A stretch of DNA of 64,000 nt from Afipia massiliensis (lineage in GTDB: Bacteria; Pseudomonadota; Alphaproteobacteria; Rhizobiales; Xanthobacteraceae), in the NCBI RefSeq assembly GCF_001006325.2, contig NZ_LBIA02000001.1, forward strand, positions 4,217,501 to 4,281,500, given 5' to 3'. Under the pieces are notes generated by a model. The model was not told the origin of the DNA. It did no database searches and was given only the letters and a program-made list of their open reading frames with translations. Within the stretch, counting starts at the first letter, position 1, and every line of letters begins with the position of its first letter. The translations under genes were made by a program, and so were the position numbers. Positions 48,013 through 57,105 of this stretch are shown here, in pieces.

Positions 48013-48182
48013 TTAGCGACCCTTATCGGTCCAGCCTTGGGAAGACACGGCATGTATGTACACTGATTTCATTGGGTTTTCTGTAGCGGTTAGATTTTTT
48101 AACCAGTTCTAGCGGGGTGAGTGCTCTGTGATCGCTGCCACCGAGTCCGCCAGTGCGGCGCAGCGGGAAAACTCAACAAGCC

Positions 48183-49796
48183 CTAGTACAGGGTGGCAAC
48201 TGCGCGATCGACGGGCACATCAATGAGAACGGGCCCGTTCACCCGCCAAGCTTCGATCAGCGCGGCTTCAAGCGACGCGGCGTCACGGACTCGGGAGGCG
48301 GCGCAGCCGAACCCGGCCGCGATCTGCACGGAATCGATGCCAGGAAGATCAATGCCCGGCGGGCCTTCGACATTCAAGGCCCGGCTGAACGAACGCATGG
48401 CACCATAGCCGCCGTTGTTGGCGACGACGATCGAAATCGGCAGGCGATGCTGTGCTGCCGTCCAAAGGGCTTGGATGGAATACATCAGGGAGCCATCCCC
48501 CATGATACAAATGACGCGCTGTTCCGGCTTCGCCAGCGCGACGCCGACGGCGGCGGGCAGCCCATAGCCAAGCCCGCCGCTCGCCATCGTGTAGAACTGG
48601 CCAAAGCCGCGGATCGGCAGATGCTCGTGCATTGCGGGCCGATGCGATGGCGCCTCTTCCACAATGATGGCGCCAGCCGGCATCGTCGCAGAGATCATAT
48701 GCATCAAATACTCGGCAGGGATGGGATCGCGCGCCAGCGGTATCTCGCGCAAGGGGCGTTGCGATGGCGCGACGCGGTTGCGCGCGGGCAAGAGCGCCAT
48801 GATTGCGGGCAGCGCGAGACGCAAACTGCCGACGATGCCCGTCCCGATCGGCGCGGCTGCGGCCGCCTCGCCATCTGTCGTGATTTGGAAGAGCGGCGTA
48901 TCGCTCCTGAACAGCGCGCAATCGCCGGCGACATGAAAGGTGAAGACAGGCGCTCCCAGCACGACAACGAGATCATGAGGAGATAGCGCCGCCGATACCG
49001 CTCCCGGTGCGGCAGGCAAGAAACCGGCAAAAAGCGGATGCTCTTCCGGAAAGCCGACGTTGCTCGAAAAGGGGCTGACCCAGACCGGGGCGCAGAGACG
49101 TTCGGCCAACGCGACGGCCGCCTCGCCCGCGCCTTCGGAATCGACTTCCGGTCCGATCACCAGCACCGGACGTTCCGATCTCCCCAGCGCGCGCGCCAGC
49201 GCTGCAAGCAGATCAGGATCAGGCGCCGTGTCGCGGCTGACAATGCGCGCGGCGGTGGGATAGGTCTCGGCGCTCCAGTCATCCATCGGGATGGAAACAA
49301 AAGTCGGCCCGCAAGGCCTTTGCATGGCGATATGATAGGCATGCGCCAAGGCCGTCGGCACGTCCTCGGCGCGCGCCGGTTCGCAACTCCATTTGACGTA
49401 GGGCTGAGGAAAGTTCGCCGCTTCCGTGGCGCCGAGGAATGGCTGCATCGGCAGGAGGCTGCGAGCTTGCTGCCCGGCAGAAATCACCAGGGGCGCTTGA
49501 TTGCGGAACGCCGTGAAGACGCTTCCGAGCGCATGACCGATGCCGCCAGCGGAGTGCAGATTGCAGAAGGCGGCGCGGCCGGTGGCGCGCGCATAGCCAT
49601 CCGCCATCGCCACGACCGACGCTTCCTGCAAACCGAGAATGTAACGGAAATCACGCGGCCAGTTGTTCAGGAACGGCAACTCGGTGGAACCGGGGTTGCC
49701 GAACACTGTCGTCATATCGAGCCGGCGCAGTAAATCGATTGTCGCTTCGCGAACGGTTATCTTGTCGGTTGCCGCCGGCGTTCTTGTCGTCATCAT
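48183..49796 (-). CDS. mdlC: Benzoylformate decarboxylase (ThDP-dependent)
   Basis: Thiamine-diphosphate enzyme of 537 residues turning benzoylformate (phenylglyoxylate) or a related aryl-2-oxoacid into the aldehyde and CO2. It follows the known Pseudomonas putida enzyme closely: TVFGNPGSTELPFL, LQEASVVAMADGYA, PYVKWSCEPA, and GDGSLMYSIQALWTAAQ for the ThDP-Mg motif. The catalytic set is conserved: Ser37, Glu58, His81 and His288 correspond to Ser26, Glu47, His70 and His281. That separates it from acetolactate synthase and oxalyl-CoA decarboxylase. It is the last gene of the minus-strand operon headed by the livK-like gene. Confidence 0.88.
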   Translation of the reverse strand: MMTTRTPAATDKITVREATIDLLRRLDMTTVFGNPGSTELPFLNNWPRDFRYILGLQEASVVAMADGYARATGRAAFCNLHSAGGIGHALGSVFTAFRNQAPLVISAGQQARSLLPMQPFLGATEAANFPQPYVKWSCEPARAEDVPTALAHAYHIAMQRPCGPTFVSIPMDDWSAETYPTAARIVSRDTAPDPDLLAALARALGRSERPVLVIGPEVDSEGAGEAAVALAERLCAPVWVSPFSSNVGFPEEHPLFAGFLPAAPGAVSAALSPHDLVVVLGAPVFTFHVAGDCALFRSDTPLFQITTDGEAAAAAPIGTGIVGSLRLALPAIMALLPARNRVAPSQRPLREIPLARDPIPAEYLMHMISATMPAGAIIVEEAPSHRPAMHEHLPIRGFGQFYTMASGGLGYGLPAAVGVALAKPEQRVICIMGDGSLMYSIQALWTAAQHRLPISIVVANNGGYGAMRSFSRALNVEGPPGIDLPGIDSVQIAAGFGCAASRVRDAASLEAALIEAWRVNGPVLIDVPVDRAVATLY

Positions 49797-49823
49797 GCTA
49801 CTCCACGCGAGTCCATGGGCCGT

Positions 49824-50873
49824 TCAATTGTCCTGCGCCTTGATACCGGCTTCGCGGATGACCGCGCCCCAACGATCCATCTCGGCGCGTACATGGTTCG
49901 CGAGCGCATCCGGGGTCGAACCGGCGACGCGAGCGCCAAGGTCCTCCAGCCGGGCCTTCACCGCGTCGTGCTGCAGAGCCGCCCGCACATCCTCCGATAC
50001 TTTCTCGACGATATCGCGCGGCGTCTTCGCCGGGTAGAATAGCGCAAACCAAGAGCCGACATCGAAGCCAGGCACGGTATCGGCGATCGGCGGCACCTCG
50101 GCCAGGGCCGGAATGCGCTCGCGCGTCGAAACGCCGATCGCGCGGATCGTGCCCCCGCGAATCTGGCTCATGGATACGGTCGCTGTATCGAACATGACGT
50201 CGATACGCCCTCCCACCAGATCGTTCATCGCGGGCGCCGCGCCACGATACGGCACATGCTTCATATCGATGCCGGCGGAGCGTTTGAACAACTCGCCGAT
50301 CAGATGCAACGATGAGCCGATGCCGGCGGAGCCGAAATTCAATGTCCCCGGCTTCGCCTTTGCCATTGCGATAAAGTCGGTCACGCTTCGCGCCGGCGAG
50401 GAGGTTGGGACGACCATCACATTGGGAATGACCGCCACCAGTGATACCGGCGCGAAGTCGGCGATCGGGTCAAAGGGCAGCTTTTCGAAAAGGAAGCGGT
50501 TCACCGCAATCGCACTCGATGTGATCAGGAGATGATGTCCGTCCGCATCGGCGCGCGCCACTTCGGTCGTCCCGATATTGGCGCCTGCGCCGGGCTTGTT
50601 CTCGATATATACCTGCTGGCCCCACATCGCGCTCAGGCGCTCGGCGAGTACGCGCGCGATGATGTCGTTGGCGCCGCCGGCAGCAAAAGGAACGACAAGG
50701 CGAACGCTCTTCGTCGGGCGCCAGTTCGACGCGCGTGCGGGGCGCCGATCGATCAGCGGCAAGAATACTGCGGCGCCGGCCAGCGGTATCACCTGGCGAC
50801 GCGTCACGCCTAACGCCCCTGATCGCTTGATTGAACCGCACGAAGGGTTCAGAGAGCCTTGCTTGCGCGTCAT
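49824..50873 (-). CDS. Tripartite tricarboxylate transporter (TctC/Bug family) substrate-binding protein, orphan
   Basis: Periplasmic binding protein of 349 residues. A Tat-like signal (VTRRQVIPLAGAAVFLPL) precedes the Bug domain with VRLVVPFAAGGANDIIARV, NKPGAGANIGTTEVARA and FNFGSAGIGSSLHLIGE-type blocks (LNFGSAGIGSSLHL). Bug proteins bind carboxylic acids, mostly with TctA/TctB permeases, which are absent here. ATG 50873 follows AGGAGGAG. It lies between the aldehyde dehydrogenase and mdlC in an ABC-transporter operon, so either it feeds a permease elsewhere or acts as a ligand sensor. Confidence 0.88.
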   Translation of the reverse strand: MTRKQGSLNPSCGSIKRSGALGVTRRQVIPLAGAAVFLPLIDRRPARASNWRPTKSVRLVVPFAAGGANDIIARVLAERLSAMWGQQVYIENKPGAGANIGTTEVARADADGHHLLITSSAIAVNRFLFEKLPFDPIADFAPVSLVAVIPNVMVVPTSSPARSVTDFIAMAKAKPGTLNFGSAGIGSSLHLIGELFKRSAGIDMKHVPYRGAAPAMNDLVGGRIDVMFDTATVSMSQIRGGTIRAIGVSTRERIPALAEVPPIADTVPGFDVGSWFALFYPAKTPRDIVEKVSEDVRAALQHDAVKARLEDLGARVAGSTPDALANHVRAEMDRWGAVIREAGIKAQDN

Positions 50874-50934
50874 TGTGCTCCTCCTCCATTTGCTAGTTTT
50901 GGTTGTCTGTTCTTCGGAACCTTCCCTGACTATT

Positions 50935-52386
50935 TCAAATTGGATAGTGCTGCGGGCCGGTTTCAATGGTGATCCATCGCAGTTCAGTAAATTCGGCGAT
51001 ACCCGCCTTGCCTCCGAAGCGCCCATAGCCTGACGCTTTGACGCCACCGAACGGCATCTGCGCTTCATCGTGCACCGTCGGCCCGTTGACATGACAGATG
51101 CCGGACTCGATCCGCTTTGCGACATCGAACGCGCGCGCAATGTCGCGACCAAAGACCGCGGCCGACAATCCGTATTCGGTGTCATTCGCAACCCGCACAG
51201 CTTCGTCTACGCCATTGACCCGGACGACCGTTACGATAGGTCCAAATGACTCCTCGCCGTAAATCCGCATCGTCGAGGTGACATGATCGATCACCGTCGC
51301 TGACATCAGCGTGCCATCGACCTTCCCGCCCGCAACAACCCGCGCGCCTTTTCCGACCGCGTCCTTGATCAAGCCCTGAATCCGGCTTGCAGCTTCAATG
51401 CCGATCAGCGATCCGAGCGGCATGTTTCCCGTGCGTGGATCGCCCGCCACGAGCGTCCCTGCCTTGGCAGCGAGCTTTGCGACAAACGCGTCAGCGACCT
51501 TCGTATCGATGACAATTCGTTCGGTCGACATGCAGATCTGCCCCTGATTCATGAATGCACCGAATGCGGCGGCAGCGACCGCGGCGTCGATGTCAGCATC
51601 GTCCAGCACAAGAAGCGGCGCCTTGCCGCCAAGCTCGAGCAGGACAGGCTTCAGATATTTCGCGGCGGTCTGGGCGATAATGTGCCCCACCCGGGTCGAA
51701 CCGGTGAAGTTGATCCGTCGCACCGATGGATGAGAGATCAGCGCATCAATAAGAGCGGGCGCATCTTCCGGCGCATTCGTGATGACATTCAGAACACCCG
51801 GCGGCAGGCCTGCCTCGCGCAAACATTCGGCAATGAGCCGGTGCGTGCCGGGGCAGATCTCCGACGCTTTGAGGACGACGGTATTTCCACAGGCCAGGGG
51901 CAACGCCACCGCGCGCACGCCGAGGATGACCGGCGCGTTCCAGGGCGCAATGCTGAGCACCACACCGGCAGGTTGGCGGATCGCCATTGCGATACATCCG
52001 GGTTTATCGGAGGGGATCACCTCGCCGGAAATCTGCGTCGTCATCGACGCTGCCTCGCGCAACATGCCCGCGGCAAGATTGACATTGAACCCCGCCCAAC
52101 CAGCGGTCGCGCCAGTTTCCACAGCCATCAACTCGACGAACTGGGGAGCTTTGCTCGTTAGCACGTCTGCCGCCTTCAGCAGGATCGTGCGGCGCTGGCT
52201 TGGTCCTGTTGCAGACCATGCAGGAAAGGCGGCAGCGGCGGCATCGGCTGCCCGCCTGACGTCCGCGATCTTCGCCGCGGCAGCGCGCGTGGCCACATCT
52301 CCTGTTATCGGATTGAGCCGGTCGAAGGTCACGCCATCAACTGCCTGAACATCCCGGTTCTCGAGCAACAGATTAATCTGATTCAT
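50935..52386 (-). CDS. NAD(P)+-dependent aldehyde dehydrogenase (aromatic-aldehyde type)
   Basis: ALDH superfamily enzyme of 483 residues. The catalytic residues are Cys285 (NQGQICMSTER), Glu251 (LLELGGKAPLL) and Asn150 (SIAPWNAPV). FTGSTRVGH is the cofactor loop. Overall it resembles vanillin, salicylaldehyde and benzaldehyde dehydrogenases. Next to benzoylformate decarboxylase, oxidation of the benzaldehyde-type product to benzoate-type acid is the natural role, matching MdlD in the mandelate pathway. ATG 52386 gives the family N terminus. It starts 37 bases after livF. Confidence 0.88.
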   Translation of the reverse strand: MNQINLLLENRDVQAVDGVTFDRLNPITGDVATRAAAAKIADVRRAADAAAAAFPAWSATGPSQRRTILLKAADVLTSKAPQFVELMAVETGATAGWAGFNVNLAAGMLREAASMTTQISGEVIPSDKPGCIAMAIRQPAGVVLSIAPWNAPVILGVRAVALPLACGNTVVLKASEICPGTHRLIAECLREAGLPPGVLNVITNAPEDAPALIDALISHPSVRRINFTGSTRVGHIIAQTAAKYLKPVLLELGGKAPLLVLDDADIDAAVAAAAFGAFMNQGQICMSTERIVIDTKVADAFVAKLAAKAGTLVAGDPRTGNMPLGSLIGIEAASRIQGLIKDAVGKGARVVAGGKVDGTLMSATVIDHVTSTMRIYGEESFGPIVTVVRVNGVDEAVRVANDTEYGLSAAVFGRDIARAFDVAKRIESGICHVNGPTVHDEAQMPFGGVKASGYGRFGGKAGIAEFTELRWITIETGPQHYPI

Positions 52387-52423
52387 CTGAACTTCCCTCT
52401 GTGATTCCTTGAGGCGTTCCGGG

Positions 52424-53149
52424 TCATGCCGCGCTGCCTGGAAGACCGCCAAGATAAGCGCGCCGCACCGCCGGATCGGACTTCAGCGCCGACGCCGTGC
52501 CGCTGCCGACGATTTTTCCGTTCTCGATGAGATAACCGCGATCGGCGAGCGCAAGGCTCTCCTGCGCGTTCTGCTCGACCAGCAGCAGGCCGACACCGGC
52601 CTCGCGCACCTGCCTGAGCGAGGCGAACAGTTCACGAACCATCAACGGCGACAGGCCGAGTGAAGGTTCATCAAGCAGCAGAATGTCCGGGTTCGACATC
52701 AGCGCGCGGCCGATCGCGACCATTTGCTGCTCGCCGCCGCTCATGGTGCGGACGGTCTGTGTCAGTCGTTCGCCGAGACGTGGGAACAACGACAATACCT
52801 GCTTGCGGCGCGCCGCCTCGCCATCGCGCGCTCGCTTTGGATTGGCACCGAGCAGCAGATTTTCGGCGACGGTCAATTCGCCAAAAATACCCCGCCCCTC
52901 CGGGACCGATGCGAGGCCTGCTTCAACAATCTCGTGCGCCGGAAGACTGGAGAGATCGCAACCGGAAAGTCTGACGCTCTTGCCGGGAAGGCATGGAGTA
53001 ATGCCCGCGATAGCCTTCATGAGCGAGGTCTTGCCCGCGCCGTTCGCGCCAAGAATGACGACGATTTCTCCGTCGCCGACGTTCAGCGACGCTTCGGTGA
53101 GCGCTCGATGCTGACCATAGGCAACGCTGACATTTGAGACCTCAAGCAT
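52424..53149 (-). CDS. livF: Branched-chain-type ABC transporter ATP-binding protein LivF
   Basis: ATPase of 241 residues for a HAAT-family importer. It starts MLEVSNVSVAYGQHRAL, with Walker A GANGAGKTSLMKAI, signature TMSGGEQQMVAIGRALM, Walker B ILLLDEPSLGLSPLM and the VEQNAQESLALADR H-loop typical of LivF. It overlaps livG by eight bases and is followed by the aldehyde dehydrogenase. Together with livG, H, M and a livK-like protein it gives a complete importer. Confidence 0.92.
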   Translation of the reverse strand: MLEVSNVSVAYGQHRALTEASLNVGDGEIVVILGANGAGKTSLMKAIAGITPCLPGKSVRLSGCDLSSLPAHEIVEAGLASVPEGRGIFGELTVAENLLLGANPKRARDGEAARRKQVLSLFPRLGERLTQTVRTMSGGEQQMVAIGRALMSNPDILLLDEPSLGLSPLMVRELFASLRQVREAGVGLLLVEQNAQESLALADRGYLIENGKIVGSGTASALKSDPAVRRAYLGGLPGSAA

Positions 53150-53888
53150 CCGCCACCACCCCGAGATAAGCCTCGATGACAACGGGATCAGTCAGGACCA
53201 GACCAGGTTCGTCTTCGGCGATCTTGCGGCCGCTGTTCATCACCACGCAGCGATCGCAAAGCGAACGGATCGCGTCCATCACGTGTTCTACGAGCAAGAT
53301 CGAGAGCCCGTCGTTCTTCAGCGAACGAATCAACTCGATCCCTATCAGCAGTTCCGACGGGTTTAGGCCTGCGAGCCACTCATCAAGCAGTAAAAGTTGC
53401 GGCTTCAGTGCCAGTGCACGCGCCAGTTCAAGCCGCTTCTGATCGATGTAGGTGAGTTCCGACGCAGGCCGCTGGCCCTGCCCTCCCAGTCCGACGCGTT
53501 CCAGCAATATCGCCGCGGTATCATTCATCTCACCGGACGCAAGCGGCGAGCGATGAAATGTCAGCCCTGCCCGGACGTTTTCGGAACAGGTCATGCCGCC
53601 GAGCACGCGGACAAGCTGAAACGTGCGGGCCAGACCGAGACGCGCAATGCGATACGCCGGCAGTCCGGCAATGTCAGTTCCGGCAAAACGGATCGTTCCG
53701 GAATCCGGGCGCAGCAGGCCCGACATCAGATTGAGCGCCGTCGTTTTTCCGGATCCGTTCGGACCGAGCAGTCCTACGATCTCGCCGCGGTGCACGGTCA
53801 GATCAAGTGCATTCACCGCGACCAGACCGCCGAACGCGCGGGTCAGGGCTGAAACTTCAAGGACAGGCGATTGCGCGGTGGGCTGCAT
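53142..53888 (-). CDS. livG: Branched-chain-type ABC transporter ATP-binding protein LivG
   Basis: ATPase of 248 residues. Walker A is GPNGSGKTTALNLM, followed by LARTFQLVRVLGGM, and Walker B is LLLLDEWLAGLNPSE with a Trp in place of the usual Pro after Asp-Glu. The signature region reads SELTYIDQKRLELARAL, in which the usual S-Y-G-x-Q/R core is S-E-L-T-Y-I-D-Q. The H-loop is VEHVMDAI. ATG 53888 overlaps the livM stop by one base. Confidence 0.9.
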   Translation of the reverse strand: MQPTAQSPVLEVSALTRAFGGLVAVNALDLTVHRGEIVGLLGPNGSGKTTALNLMSGLLRPDSGTIRFAGTDIAGLPAYRIARLGLARTFQLVRVLGGMTCSENVRAGLTFHRSPLASGEMNDTAAILLERVGLGGQGQRPASELTYIDQKRLELARALALKPQLLLLDEWLAGLNPSELLIGIELIRSLKNDGLSILLVEHVMDAIRSLCDRCVVMNSGRKIAEDEPGLVLTDPVVIEAYLGVVADA

Positions 53889-54832
53889 TATGCCTCCGCC
53901 TTTTTCGTCAGTCGCCACAGCGGCCGCGCGGCAACGCGGTCCCACAAACCAGCCACTCCGGACGGCAGCGCATACACGATCAGCAGAAAGACGACGCCCA
54001 TCACGAGCGTTGAAGTGCTTGGAAACCGCGCCGACAAGAACTCGAACAGCAAGGTCAGTGGTACTGCACCGAGGATCGGGCCCCAGAGCCGGTGCGCGCC
54101 GCCGAGCAGCGCCATGATCACGACTTGAAAAGAGATCGTCGCGTTGAACGCAATCGACGGCTCGATGTATGTCCAGCGCGGCGACATGATCGCACCAACC
54201 AAAGTCATGACCGTGGCGCTAATCGTGAACAACGCAACCTTGGCGATCGTGACATTGATTCCGCAATGCTGCGCGACGGTTTCGTCCTCGCCGATAATGC
54301 GAAGGGCGAAGCCGAGCCGCGAACGCGCAATGATCCAGCCGATGGCGAACACCGCAATCGCGAGGACAAGAAGCTGCCAGTAGATATCGTTCTGCGTGAT
54401 ATCCACGAAAACATAGCGTCCAAGCACGCGCGTCTTGTTAACCTCGTACCAGACCACGAGCTGGCGCACGAGTTCCGCAAGTCCAAAGGTGAAAATCACG
54501 AAGTGAACGCCGCTGAGCCTCAGCGTCGACAGGCCGACGACCGCCGCCATCAATCCGCCGATCGCAGCCGCAATGCCGAGCACCAGCGGCCAGGCCAGGA
54601 CTTCGCCCAGCACCGCGACCGTATAGGCGCCAACACCAAAGAAGGCTGCGGTTGCCAGCGAGACGTAGCGCGTGGGGCCGGAGAACATACCCCACGCCGT
54701 TGCAAGAACGGTAAATTGGAGAAGGCTCATCGCCAGCGACAAATAGTAGGCATTCACGAAAAATGGGAGAAAGGCCAGCATCACAAGGCCGCTGATGGCC
54801 GCCACAGCGAGCGCAATCCGCGACGGGCTCAT
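53888..54832 (-). CDS. livM: Branched-chain-type ABC transporter permease LivM
   Basis: Inner-membrane permease of 314 residues with about nine hydrophobic segments. Family blocks include GPTRYVSLATAAFFGVGAY, LRLSGVHFVIFTFGLAEL and the cytoplasmic loop LRIIGEDETVAQHCGINV that meets the ATPase. ATG 54832 is chosen (MSPSRIALAVAA); it overlaps the livH stop by four bases. The upstream in-frame extension lies inside livH. Confidence 0.9.
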   Translation of the reverse strand: MSPSRIALAVAAISGLVMLAFLPFFVNAYYLSLAMSLLQFTVLATAWGMFSGPTRYVSLATAAFFGVGAYTVAVLGEVLAWPLVLGIAAAIGGLMAAVVGLSTLRLSGVHFVIFTFGLAELVRQLVVWYEVNKTRVLGRYVFVDITQNDIYWQLLVLAIAVFAIGWIIARSRLGFALRIIGEDETVAQHCGINVTIAKVALFTISATVMTLVGAIMSPRWTYIEPSIAFNATISFQVVIMALLGGAHRLWGPILGAVPLTLLFEFLSARFPSTSTLVMGVVFLLIVYALPSGVAGLWDRVAARPLWRLTKKAEA

Positions 54833-55698
54833 CGCTGCGCCCTCCCGAACAGACCGGCCGGCTTGATCAGCAGCACCGTAAGAAACAGCGCGAAATTGAC
54901 CGCGAGGGTCAGACCCGGATCGACATACGTCGCCACAAGGGCTTCGCTGAGACCCAGAAGCAGACCGGCAACAAGGCATCCCAGCAGATTGCCCACGCCT
55001 CCCATCACAACGATGATGAGCGCCTTCATCGTAAACACCACGCCCGAACTGGCACTGAACGTCAGGAACATGCTGATCAACACACCGGCGGTGGCCACCA
55101 ACGCGCCGCCCAACGCAAAGGCAAGCGCCGACGTTTGCGCAACATTGATCGCGACCAGTTGCGCGGCTGCGGGATCGACTGCGACGGCGCGAATGGACGT
55201 CCCGATACGAGTGCGCGTCAACGCCAGATAAAGCGCGAGGCCTATGACCACGGCGAGACCGAACGCCATCAGCCGATTGAGCGCGAGGCTCTCGCCGAGC
55301 AACTGGACCGGAATCGCAAGAAACGAATAGCTGTAATAAGCGCCTCCGAACATCGCGAGCATGATGCCCTGAACGATGAACATCATTCCGAACGTCGCCA
55401 GAATGCTTTCAACCTCAAGCGCATCGCGCGTTCGGGCGCGCCGCACCAGTGGCGTGAGCAGCACACGGTAAAGTGCGTAGCTCACGCCAAAGCTGAGGGG
55501 GATGACGAGCGTCAATCCAAGCAACGGACTGAGAGCCCATCCTGTGAACAGCCAATAAGACGCAAAGGCCGCAGCGACGAGAAACTCGCCGTAGGACAGG
55601 TTCATAATCCGCGCCACGCCATATTGAAGCGTCAGACCCATGGCGATCAGCGCGTACATACCGCCAAGCATGAGTCCGGTGAGGACCGCGTTCGTCAT
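54829..55698 (-). CDS. livH: Branched-chain-type ABC transporter permease LivH
   Basis: Inner-membrane permease of 289 residues with about eight hydrophobic helices. The start is typical (GLMLGGMYALIAMGLTLQYG), followed by ARIMNLSYGEFLVAAAF. The cytoplasmic coupling loop IRAVAVDPAAAQLVAINV is clear. It is placed 28 bases after the binding-protein gene and overlaps livM. Confidence 0.92.
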   Translation of the reverse strand: MTNAVLTGLMLGGMYALIAMGLTLQYGVARIMNLSYGEFLVAAAFASYWLFTGWALSPLLGLTLVIPLSFGVSYALYRVLLTPLVRRARTRDALEVESILATFGMMFIVQGIMLAMFGGAYYSYSFLAIPVQLLGESLALNRLMAFGLAVVIGLALYLALTRTRIGTSIRAVAVDPAAAQLVAINVAQTSALAFALGGALVATAGVLISMFLTFSASSGVVFTMKALIIVVMGGVGNLLGCLVAGLLLGLSEALVATYVDPGLTLAVNFALFLTVLLIKPAGLFGRAQR

Positions 55699-55726
55699 CT
55701 TTGTTCAAACCAACCGGATTGGGCGT

Positions 55727-56953
55727 TCACTGCGCCTTCCAGGCCGGCTTTGGCACGACAGCGCTACGCGCGCCTTCGTTAGCTGCGGGTCCAACGCCGT
55801 AGAACTCGCCGCCCTGCCATTGTCCGACCCACCAGTATTTGGTCGGCATATTGTTCTCGAGTTTGATTTTTCCGATCACCGTGTCGAACGTGCCGGTCTG
55901 CAAGTCATTGATGACCGCAGCACGATCGATCTTGCCAACGCGCTCGATGGCCTGTTGCAGCATCTGAAGACTGGCATAGGTCACCGCACTGGCCCAGCGA
56001 TCCGGCTCGGCCCCATTCGCGGATGCAGCCTTGTGGCGCGCGAGATAGTCCTTGATCGCCGGGCTGTCGCCGCTCCAGCCACCAATGCCCATCACGCCTT
56101 CGGCGTTCGCGCCGAACTTCTGCCGGAACAGCGGAAACGCCGTGCCAACGCCAGTGTAGAAGACCTTGGGGTTGAAGCCAGCAATGCGCGACTGCTCGGT
56201 AATTCCAAGCGTATCCGGTGGATAGCTGAAGGCGATAAAGACATCGGGATTGAGCCCCTTCGCTTCGTTGACAATAGGTCCGAGATCCTGCGTCCCGATC
56301 GGATAAGTCTTGTCGTAAACGAGCTTGAATTTCGCCGCTGTAAGCGCTGGGCGAGCCGCCGCCGAAAGATCGATGCCGAACCCGTCCGCGATGCTTGCCA
56401 TCGCGACCGTGTCTCCGATCTTGCCTTCGGTTCGCAGCTTGACCAGCAGTTCAACGAGAGTCTTGGAGGCATCCGCGCTGGTGCCGAGCAGCCAGAAACT
56501 GTTGGGCCAGCGCTTTGCCAGTTCGGGTGCGCGGTCGGTCACCGCGGTCGCGGCGAGATGCGGATATCCAGCCTTGTTGAGAATAGGCCCCACCGCGAGA
56601 TTCAGACCCGTGCCCCAAGGCGACAGGATGAAGTCCACCTTGTCCTGGCTGATGAGCCGTTCCAGTGCGCGCGCCGCTTCTTCCGCGCTCGAGCGATCGT
56701 CGTACTGCACGATCTCGATAGGTACGCGCTTATCGCCGAGCTTCAGCCCGCCGGCGGCATTCACTTCCTTCACCCACAGGTCGTAGTTCGGAATCGTGCT
56801 GACCGCGGCTCCCCCGGCATTTGGGCCGGTTCGCGAGATCGCGTAGCCGATCTTGACCGACGTTTGCGCCTGAGCGGCATCGTTCGCTCCGAAAACGGCA
56901 GCGCCGGCAATCGCAAGCACCCCCGCCGCGAGGCGCGTGACTGGTGACACCAT
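55727..56953 (-). CDS. Branched-chain-type ABC transporter substrate-binding protein (LivK-like)
   Basis: Periplasmic binding protein of 408 residues. The signal peptide (RLAAGVLAIAGAAVFG...AQA) is followed by the family start VKIGYAISRTGPNAGG. The domain has IVQYDDRSSAEEAARALERLI, DFILSPWGTGLNLAVGP and FIAFSYPPDTLGITEQSRI. Related proteins bind leucine, amides or aromatic acids such as 4-hydroxybenzoate or phenylglyoxylate-like ligands; context favours the latter. It is the first gene of the eight-gene operon and is divergent from the AraC-type regulator. Confidence 0.88.
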   Translation of the reverse strand: MVSPVTRLAAGVLAIAGAAVFGANDAAQAQTSVKIGYAISRTGPNAGGAAVSTIPNYDLWVKEVNAAGGLKLGDKRVPIEIVQYDDRSSAEEAARALERLISQDKVDFILSPWGTGLNLAVGPILNKAGYPHLAATAVTDRAPELAKRWPNSFWLLGTSADASKTLVELLVKLRTEGKIGDTVAMASIADGFGIDLSAAARPALTAAKFKLVYDKTYPIGTQDLGPIVNEAKGLNPDVFIAFSYPPDTLGITEQSRIAGFNPKVFYTGVGTAFPLFRQKFGANAEGVMGIGGWSGDSPAIKDYLARHKAASANGAEPDRWASAVTYASLQMLQQAIERVGKIDRAAVINDLQTGTFDTVIGKIKLENNMPTKYWWVGQWQGGEFYGVGPAANEGARSAVVPKPAWKAQ

Positions 56954-57105
56954 GTTCTCCTCCCAGAGATATTCCGTCCGTCGCCTTGATGGCGTTCGAC
57001 GGGAGAAAGACTAATGGAGCGTTCTCGGCATGGAATTGGACGGTTCCGGGGAAAGATTGTACTATTTCGTCACGTTTATCGGTTTTCAAGCGACGGATTG
57101 TCTCA

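Noticed and set aside
48183-49796. Acetolactate synthase or oxalyl-CoA decarboxylase identity for the ThDP enzyme
   Set aside because: The active-site Ser/Glu/His/His set and overall sequence follow benzoylformate decarboxylase, and there is no acetolactate synthase small subunit or CoA-linked gene nearby.
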